NCBI GenBank assembly: GCA_003535195.1
Contig: DOHN01000158.1
Coordinates: 28,515-40,624 of the forward strand
Source of the DNA: Ruminiclostridium sp.
GTDB taxonomy: Bacteria > Bacillota > Clostridia > DSM-8532
DNA: 12,110 nucleotides
Direction: 5' to 3'
Positions 7,858 through 12,110 of the stretch are shown here, piece after piece; position 1 is the stretch's first letter; the number at the start of each line of letters is the position of its first letter. The notes beneath the pieces were generated by a model, which did no database searches, was not told where the DNA came from, and was given only the letters and a program-made list of their open reading frames with translations. The translations under genes and the position numbers were made by a program.

Positions 7858-8342
7858 TGGCAGACTTGATAAAAGTAGGAATGGCAGATTTGAAAGTCGC
7901 GAATCATCCTGCCGTTCTAACCACACTTGGCCTTGGCTCCTGTGTAGGCATTGCTTTGTTTGATCAAAGGAAAAAAAACGTGGGACTGGCACATATTATG
8001 CTTCCAACTTCTACAATAGCAAGAGAAGTTACCAACCGGGCCAAATTCGCCGATACCGGCATTATAGATCTTGTTAAAGAGATGAAAGTGTTGGGCTCGG
8101 ACCAGAGAAACCTGATAGCAAAAATAGCCGGAGGTGCCCAAATGTTTGCTTTTACCGGTGCCAGCGAGACCTTGAAAATCGGCCTCCGCAACAGCGAGGC
8201 AGTACGTACTATATTGAAGGAAATGAATATACCAATCGTCTGTGAGGATACAGGGGGAAACTATGGCCGCACCATAGAAATTTCATCGGAGGATGGACGG
8301 CTCATGGTAAGGACAATTGGGTTTGGTATTAAATATTTATAG
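7854..8342 (+). CDS. cheD: Chemoreceptor glutamine deamidase CheD
   Basis: CheD (162 residues) deamidates specific receptor glutamines to glutamates, enabling methylation, and it also binds CheC. The catalytic cysteine is C30 in LGLGSCVGIALFD, the histidine is H47 in GLAHIMLP, and T24 sits 6 residues before the cysteine. The spacing matches the known Cys-His-Thr arrangement of Thermotoga CheD. Conserved segments KIAGGAQMF and GGNYGRTIEI follow. Two starts are possible: ATG 7854, overlapping the cheC stop by 4 bases, or the next codon ATG 7857. The SD GGGAG at 7845-7849 is 4 bases from the first and 7 from the second, so the second may be used; the difference is one Met. The gene belongs with cheC functionally and physically. 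Confidence 0.96.
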   Translation: MMADLIKVGMADLKVANHPAVLTTLGLGSCVGIALFDQRKKNVGLAHIMLPTSTIAREVTNRAKFADTGIIDLVKEMKVLGSDQRNLIAKIAGGAQMFAFTGASETLKIGLRNSEAVRTILKEMNIPIVCEDTGGNYGRTIEISSEDGRLMVRTIGFGIKYL

Positions 8343-8355
8343 GTGAGGATGTATT

Positions 8356-8742
8356 ATGGATTATATCCGTAAGCTGCCTTTGCTTATAAGTTTGTCAGTT
8401 GCAATTGTTGTAGGCATGGCGGGGTATATTCAAGAAGTGCCCGAAAAAGAAAATATGTTCAGAATGCTTATTGTCATGATCATTTTTTATTTGGTGGGCT
8501 TCTTCATAAAAGCGGCTGCCTTAAGCATTTATGAGACCTTAAAAGAAAAGGAAGAACAAGAGCAGCGGGAGCATCTTGAAAATAAACAGCAAGAGAACTC
8601 TAAAGACAAAAAGAGAAAAGGCAGTACTAAGGGCAAAGTTGTAGATATCAGAACAAAGGATCATTCCAGTAAGGATACGGAAGAAGAAATGTTTAATGCT
8701 CTTCCCATAGCAGATTTTATCAAGAAAGAGCTTAACCAATAA
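8356..8742 (+). CDS. Small two-helix membrane protein, function unknown
   Basis: I do not recognise this 128-residue protein. It has two strongly hydrophobic segments, about residues 7-25 and 34-58, separated by a short acidic loop (QEVPEKEN). A long charged tail from about 60 follows: first Glu/Lys/Gln-rich and probably helical (60-80), then a lysine-rich stretch (81-95), then KVVDIRTKD, and an amphipathic end FNALPIADFIKKELNQ. Basic residues before the first helix and the Lys-rich tail suggest that both ends face the cytoplasm (positive-inside rule). The SD AGGTGAGG lies 7 bases before the ATG, so translation looks real. It sits between cheD and sigD, where B. subtilis has no gene. The location suggests a motility-related role, such as a basal-body, export or array accessory at the membrane, but this is inference. 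Confidence 0.82.
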   Translation: MDYIRKLPLLISLSVAIVVGMAGYIQEVPEKENMFRMLIVMIIFYLVGFFIKAAALSIYETLKEKEEQEQREHLENKQQENSKDKKRKGSTKGKVVDIRTKDHSSKDTEEEMFNALPIADFIKKELNQ

Positions 8743-8785
8743 ATTACGGAGATGACTTCCTGCCATATTTTTATGAAAGGGAGAT

Positions 8786-8791
8786 GGAGGT
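8786..8791 (+). promoter_or_regulatory. Ribosome binding site that sets the sigD start
   Basis: GGAGGT ends 4 bases before the ATG at 8796. The in-frame ATG at 8784 abuts its only purine-rich tract with no spacer, so it is less likely to be used. Confidence 0.65.
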
Positions 8792-8795
8792 AGAA

Positions 8796-9566
8796 ATGGC
8801 AGCTGTTTTACAGAGGCAACAGGAACTATGGAAAAAATACAGCGAATTAAGAGAACCGGCTGTCAAAGAACAATTAATCATTGAATATGCTGATTTGGTC
8901 AAATTTGTAGCCGGACGTCTTAGCATCTATTTCGGATCCAATGTTGAATATGACGATTTGGTAGGCTATGGGGTGTTTGGTCTGATTGATGCCATCGATA
9001 AATTTGACTTGAATAAAAAAGTCAAATTTGAAACCTATGCTTCCTTAAGAATCAGAGGGGCCATTATCGATGCCATTCGTGAACAGGACTGGGCGCCGAG
9101 GTCTTTAAGGAAAAAAGGCAAGGATCTGGAGAAAGCCTATTCTGAACTGGAAAATCATTTAGGTCACTCGGCCACAGACCAAGAGGTCGCGGATAAGCTG
9201 GGCATTACTGTAAGTGAACTCAATAAGCTGCTTCATGAAGTGAATATGTCCCAAATGGTTTCTTTGGATGACTATTTGGAACAAAATTATGAGACAAGCT
9301 TTGATCCTCTCTCTATGGACCGGGATACCAGCCAGCCCGAGCAGCGGATAGAAGTGATCGAGCTGAAAGAAACGCTTTCCGATGTCATTAATAAGCTGCC
9401 TGAAAAAGAGCGAACTGTTGTTACACTTTATTACTATGAGGAGCTGACACTGAAAGAGATCAGTATGATTATGAAGGTTTCGGAATCCAGAATCTCGCAG
9501 CTGCACACCAAGGCTATTCTAAGAATGAAAGGAAAACTGGATCGACTCAAAAGTGCGATTTTATAA
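8796..9566 (+). CDS. sigD: Flagellar sigma factor SigD (FliA, sigma-28)
   Basis: This 256-residue sigma factor (B. subtilis SigD has 254) directs RNA polymerase to late flagellar, motor and chemotaxis promoters and is held inactive by anti-sigma FlgM until the hook is complete. Region 2 spans about 27-97, with DDLVGYGVFGLIDAIDKFD at 53-71, then FETYASLRIRGAIIDAIREQ and DWAPRSLRKKGKDLE leading into region 3. Region 3 includes ATDQEVADKLGITVSEL. Region 4 (about 201-250) has LPEKERTVVTLYYYEELTLKEI and the helix-turn-helix SESRISQLHTKAI. The combination of DWAPRS and this region 4 separates it from sporulation sigmas SigF, SigE and SigG. Starting at 8784 would add four residues. Its position after cheD and before a SwrB-like region repeats the B. 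subtilis order. Confidence 0.95.
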   Translation: MAAVLQRQQELWKKYSELREPAVKEQLIIEYADLVKFVAGRLSIYFGSNVEYDDLVGYGVFGLIDAIDKFDLNKKVKFETYASLRIRGAIIDAIREQDWAPRSLRKKGKDLEKAYSELENHLGHSATDQEVADKLGITVSELNKLLHEVNMSQMVSLDDYLEQNYETSFDPLSMDRDTSQPEQRIEVIELKETLSDVINKLPEKERTVVTLYYYEELTLKEISMIMKVSESRISQLHTKAILRMKGKLDRLKSAIL

Positions 9567-9638
9567 TGTTTTGCAAGGTCTTTTTAAACCCTGACATGGA
9601 ATAAATAACTGCCATTAGTGTGAGAAGGAGTTTTAAAA

Positions 9639-11249
9639 ATGCCAGAAAAAAACATTCAAAAAAATTCAGGCTACCAATTAACGTATGAGAAGGATGGTGT
9701 CTATCTCACAGTCTATAAGCCTGCCGATTTTACATCGCGGGTATCAGAGGACGATTTGCTGCATCTGATCAATAGAAAGAAAATTCGAAATTATTATGCC
9801 ACTCTGATCAGTGAAGCCATCAATCTCAGCGATGGAAAACCGGTAAAAATTGCCGAGGCCCAGAAGGAAGAAAACGTTGACTGTTCTGTCGAAGTGATTG
9901 TTTCACCGGATAAAATGCAGGCTTACGTAGTATTGATCCCGCCGGAGGGCGGCGGCCTGCCGCCCACTGTGGAAGCCATTGTGCAGGCCCTGTATTCCAA
10001 AGGTGTCGTTTTTGGAATGAGTGAGGAAAAAATTCGAGGTCTTGCAACTCAGCCCGTCTATAATGAGAGGATACTGGTTGCCGAAGGAATTCCATCTCAA
10101 AACGGAAAGAATGGTGAGGTCCGCTATCTTATTGATATAAAGAAAGATAGAAAGCCGACCATTATGGAAGATGGAACGGTTAATTATAAGGACATGAAGC
10201 TCATTGAAAATATTGTTAAGGGACAAAAGCTGGCCGAGCTTATTCCGCCTATTCCGGGCATAAAAGGAAAGAATCTGGCCGGGATGGAACTCAAAGCTAT
10301 TGATGGACGTCCCGCATTTATTTCCAAAGGCCGTAATGTTGTTTTGAGCAAGGATGGCCAGGAACTTTTTTCCGATATTGACGGGCAGCTTCAGGTTGCA
10401 GACGGGAAATTAAGTGTATTTGCAGTCCATGAGGTCTTGGGGGATGTGGATAACTCCACAGGAAATATAAAATTTATCGGTAATGTGGAGATCAGAGGCA
10501 ATGTCCTTTCCGGCTTTGAAATAGAAGCGGGAGGAAACATAGAAGTAAACGGTGTTGTTGAAGGAGCGATTCTAAAAGCAGGCGGAGACATCATATTAAA
10601 GAGAGGCATGCATGGTATCGGAAAAGGTGTACTAATTGCCGGGGGCGATATCATTGCAAAATATATTGAAAACGCTACCGCTGAAGCACACGGAAATATA
10701 ATGGCTGAAGCGATTATGCACAGTGATGTAAAATGCGGCAATAAGCTTGAGCTGGAAGGGAAAAAAGGACTGCTTGTAGGAGGGACCGTCCGTGTAGGAA
10801 GACTTGTAGATCTCAAAATCTTAGGCAGTCAAATGTCCACTACGACTATATTGGAGGTAGGGGTCGATCCCCATCTTAGAGAGCGCCTTAAATTTTTAAA
10901 AGGCGACATAGTAAATGTGGAAGAAGGCCTTTTAAAGGCCAACCAGGCCATCGCCCTTTTAAATAAATTAAAAGCCACCAGCGATTTGTCCATGGAGAAA
11001 CGCGAGATTTTGGCAAAAAGTACCCGGACTAAATTCTTCTATGAGAATAAGCTGCAGGAGTATAAAAAGGAAATCTCTGATATCGAAGAAAAGCTCCAGC
11101 AAGGGGCTGATGGGAAGATCAGAGTCCGCGGCAGCGTGTTCCCAGGAGTAAAAGTTGCTATCGGCAAAAGTACGCTGTACATAAAAGAAGAAGCTCAGTA
11201 TTGTACGCTCTATAGTGATGGTGCGGATATTCGTTTTGGTTCATTGTAA
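9639..11249 (+). CDS. FapA-family (DUF342) beta-helix protein
   Basis: The 536-residue protein belongs to the FapA/DUF342 family. An N-terminal region (about 1-260) of mixed alpha/beta character precedes a glycine-rich right-handed beta-helix of about 265-400, seen as short repeats such as GNVEIRGNV, AGGNIEVNGVVEG, AGGDIILKRG and AGGDIIAKYIENA. A helical coiled coil of about 410-485, rich in Leu/Lys/Glu, follows, and the end (about 489-536) returns to beta structure. No signal peptide or membrane segment is visible, so it is probably cytoplasmic. A Vibrio homologue was reported as a flagellar assembly factor linked to polar localisation. Here the position directly after sigD suggests a flagellar assembly or placement role, but no enzymatic residues are recognisable. 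The SD AAGGAG is 8 bases before the ATG. The next gene starts 18 bases after its stop, so they are likely co-transcribed. Confidence 0.9.
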   Translation: MPEKNIQKNSGYQLTYEKDGVYLTVYKPADFTSRVSEDDLLHLINRKKIRNYYATLISEAINLSDGKPVKIAEAQKEENVDCSVEVIVSPDKMQAYVVLIPPEGGGLPPTVEAIVQALYSKGVVFGMSEEKIRGLATQPVYNERILVAEGIPSQNGKNGEVRYLIDIKKDRKPTIMEDGTVNYKDMKLIENIVKGQKLAELIPPIPGIKGKNLAGMELKAIDGRPAFISKGRNVVLSKDGQELFSDIDGQLQVADGKLSVFAVHEVLGDVDNSTGNIKFIGNVEIRGNVLSGFEIEAGGNIEVNGVVEGAILKAGGDIILKRGMHGIGKGVLIAGGDIIAKYIENATAEAHGNIMAEAIMHSDVKCGNKLELEGKKGLLVGGTVRVGRLVDLKILGSQMSTTTILEVGVDPHLRERLKFLKGDIVNVEEGLLKANQAIALLNKLKATSDLSMEKREILAKSTRTKFFYENKLQEYKKEISDIEEKLQQGADGKIRVRGSVFPGVKVAIGKSTLYIKEEAQYCTLYSDGADIRFGSL

Positions 11250-11267
11250 AATGGAGGTGATACCCAG

Positions 11268-11582
11268 ATGTCAATCAGACCTGTGGATTATCAGATTCTT
11301 ATGCCCAAGATAAATGAGGTGGCAAAGACTCAAAATGATGCTCAGCACAAAATAACAGGCCAGGCTCTGCAGCAGGCTGAGAACACGGTTAAAACAGCCG
11401 ACCGGGATACCAAAAGCGTCCATTCACAAAAAGAGACGCAGAAACTGGCTATTACAGACAAGCAAAAAGGCGGGAGCGGAAACAGCAAGAAAAGGAAACA
11501 ATCAAAGGACCGCGAAGATCAAGAGACAACTGGGCCCGCCGAAGCCAAGTTCCCAAGACATACTATTGATATACGATTGTAA
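11268..11582 (+). CDS. Small hydrophilic, probably disordered protein, function unknown
   Basis: I do not recognise this 104-residue protein. It starts MSIRPVDYQILMPKINEVAK, the only part with regular hydrophobics. About residues 20-90 are rich in Gln, Lys, Asp, Thr and Ser with almost no large hydrophobics (a basic GNSKKRKQSKDRED segment is near 70-83). It ends in KFPRHTIDIRL. No membrane segment, signal peptide or cysteine is present. A near-perfect SD, GGAGGTGA, lies 7 bases before the ATG, which strongly supports translation. It sits 18 bases after the FapA gene and before the SwrB-like gene, so a flagellar role is plausible. The composition, with short structured ends and a flexible middle, would suit a binding adaptor or an export chaperone or substrate, but this is speculation. 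Confidence 0.8.
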   Translation: MSIRPVDYQILMPKINEVAKTQNDAQHKITGQALQQAENTVKTADRDTKSVHSQKETQKLAITDKQKGGSGNSKKRKQSKDREDQETTGPAEAKFPRHTIDIRL

Positions 11583-11645
11583 AGATATTTGTACTTCAGC
11601 ATAAATTGATAATTTACTGAGGATAAAAGAAATAGAGGTGTTAAA

Positions 11646-12110
11646 ATGGCAGTATTTTTTACCTGCATTATTTTGATCGGATCGGGTATTACCGTCTTTG
11701 CGTTCATTTGGATGCTGGTCGAAAAGCATAAGCTTCATGATTACCGGAAAGATATAAAAGGCAAGAAGGAAGACTTGATAAAAGTTATTGAGGATGCGGA
11801 TGTTCTTATATCGGAGATGAATCGTTATTCAGATTATATTGTCACCTGCATCGAGGAAAAACATAGTTCCTTGGCCCAGTCATTAAGCGACGCAGATCTC
11901 AGAATTGAATCGCTGAAATCAGCCGGTGGGGCTGGGACTCCTAAGAAAGAAATTCTGCTCTATGACGAAGAGCCTGCTGCGAAGATTCTGGAAGAAGAGA
12001 AACCGGAAAATATGCATAAAAAGACACCCGCCCATAAGGGGAAGATCCTGCCCTTTGATTTGAAAAAGCGCGAGGTTATAAATCTGGCCAAAGGCGGGCT
12101 TGACAGCACT
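11646..12110 (+). CDS. SwrB/DUF6115-like membrane-anchored motility protein (3' end outside window)
   Basis: The frame is open from ATG 11646 to the window end, giving 155 residues without a stop. SD GAGGTG lies 5 bases before the ATG. Residues about 4-24 form one hydrophobic membrane segment (FFTCIILIGSGITVFAFIWM), followed by a helical, charged coiled-coil-like region of about 26-92, an acidic, proline-containing linker (about 95-130), and a C-terminal block beginning KGKILPFDLKKREVINLAKG and ending at DST where the window stops. This matches SwrB of B. subtilis, which lies just after sigD, has a single N-terminal membrane helix and promotes the switch to flagellar rod-hook export. The same layout occurs in DUF6115 proteins of Clostridia, which end in a small helix-turn-helix-like motif, expected just past this window. 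Similarity is by architecture and position, so the assignment is moderate. Confidence 0.68.
   Translation, partial: MAVFFTCIILIGSGITVFAFIWMLVEKHKLHDYRKDIKGKKEDLIKVIEDADVLISEMNRYSDYIVTCIEEKHSSLAQSLSDADLRIESLKSAGGAGTPKKEILLYDEEPAAKILEEEKPENMHKKTPAHKGKILPFDLKKREVINLAKGGLDST

Noticed and set aside
8752..8793. A 13-residue mini-ORF just before sigD, ending in the sigD SD region
   Set aside because: Its GGAG directly abuts the ATG with no spacer, so it is unlikely to be translated; the peptide has no leader-like codon pattern.
9562..9567. TATAAT overlapping the sigD stop, as a promoter for the FapA gene
   Set aside because: No -35-like hexamer at 16-19 bases and no TG extension; likely chance in AT-rich sequence.
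10391..10816. Minus-strand open frame opposite the FapA gene (141 codons)
   Set aside because: Ser/Pro/Phe-rich shadow of the glycine-rich beta-helix repeats, with no supporting motif.
8629..11582. VVDIRT in the 128-residue protein and TIDIRL at the end of the 104-residue protein as a shared motif
   Set aside because: Only three or four similar residues in otherwise unrelated contexts; chance cannot be excluded without alignments of homologues.
11602..11626. SigD-like promoter (TAAA ... GAGGATAA) before the SwrB-like gene
   Set aside because: The -10 matches 6 of 8 consensus positions but the spacing is 13 rather than 15-16 bases; too weak to list.

Overview
The window is one continuous stretch of a Gram-positive flagellar/chemotaxis (fla/che) operon. 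Every supported gene is on the + strand and there is no gap over about 115 bases without a gene. The order is flhA (3' end), flhF, flhG, a PilZ-domain gene, cheB, cheA, cheW, cheC, cheD, a small membrane-protein gene, sigD, a FapA/DUF342 gene, a small disordered-protein gene, and the 5' part of a SwrB/DUF6115-like gene. Strong Shine-Dalgarno (SD) sequences, the CheC/CheD pair, SigD and a core order like the Bacillus subtilis fla/che operon point to a motile member of the Firmicutes. The moderate base composition, the PilZ gene before cheB and the FapA gene after sigD suggest Clostridia, perhaps a Peptococcaceae/Desulfitobacteriaceae relative; the exact taxon is inference.

Bases 1-2808 hold export and placement functions: the C-terminal cytoplasmic part of the export-gate protein FlhA, the SRP-type GTPase FlhF and its MinD-like partner ATPase FlhG. 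A 113-base intergenic stretch follows with a perfect extended -10 promoter motif. Bases 2922-3602 encode a YcgR-type PilZ protein, the likely c-di-GMP input. Bases 3599-8342 encode a chemotaxis core: methylesterase CheB, kinase CheA, adaptor CheW, CheY-P phosphatase CheC and receptor deamidase CheD. Their catalytic residues all look intact. CheY, CheR and receptors are not in the window and must lie elsewhere.

Bases 8356-12110 hold a two-helix membrane protein of unknown role, the flagellar sigma factor SigD/FliA, a beta-helix FapA protein, a 104-residue hydrophilic protein of unknown role, and a membrane-anchored protein cut by the window end. That last one matches SwrB in position and architecture.

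Genes are tightly packed: pilZ/cheB, cheB/cheA and cheC/cheD overlap, which suggests translational coupling. For flhG, cheA, cheW and sigD the SD position favours a start downstream of the longest open frame, and those shorter forms are given here. I saw no tRNA, rRNA, mobile element, CRISPR array or convincing terminator. Most of the window is a conventional operon. The parts worth a second look are the two unrecognised small proteins, the PilZ gene with its own promoter candidate, the duplicated segment in the FlhF linker, and the FapA gene next to sigD.
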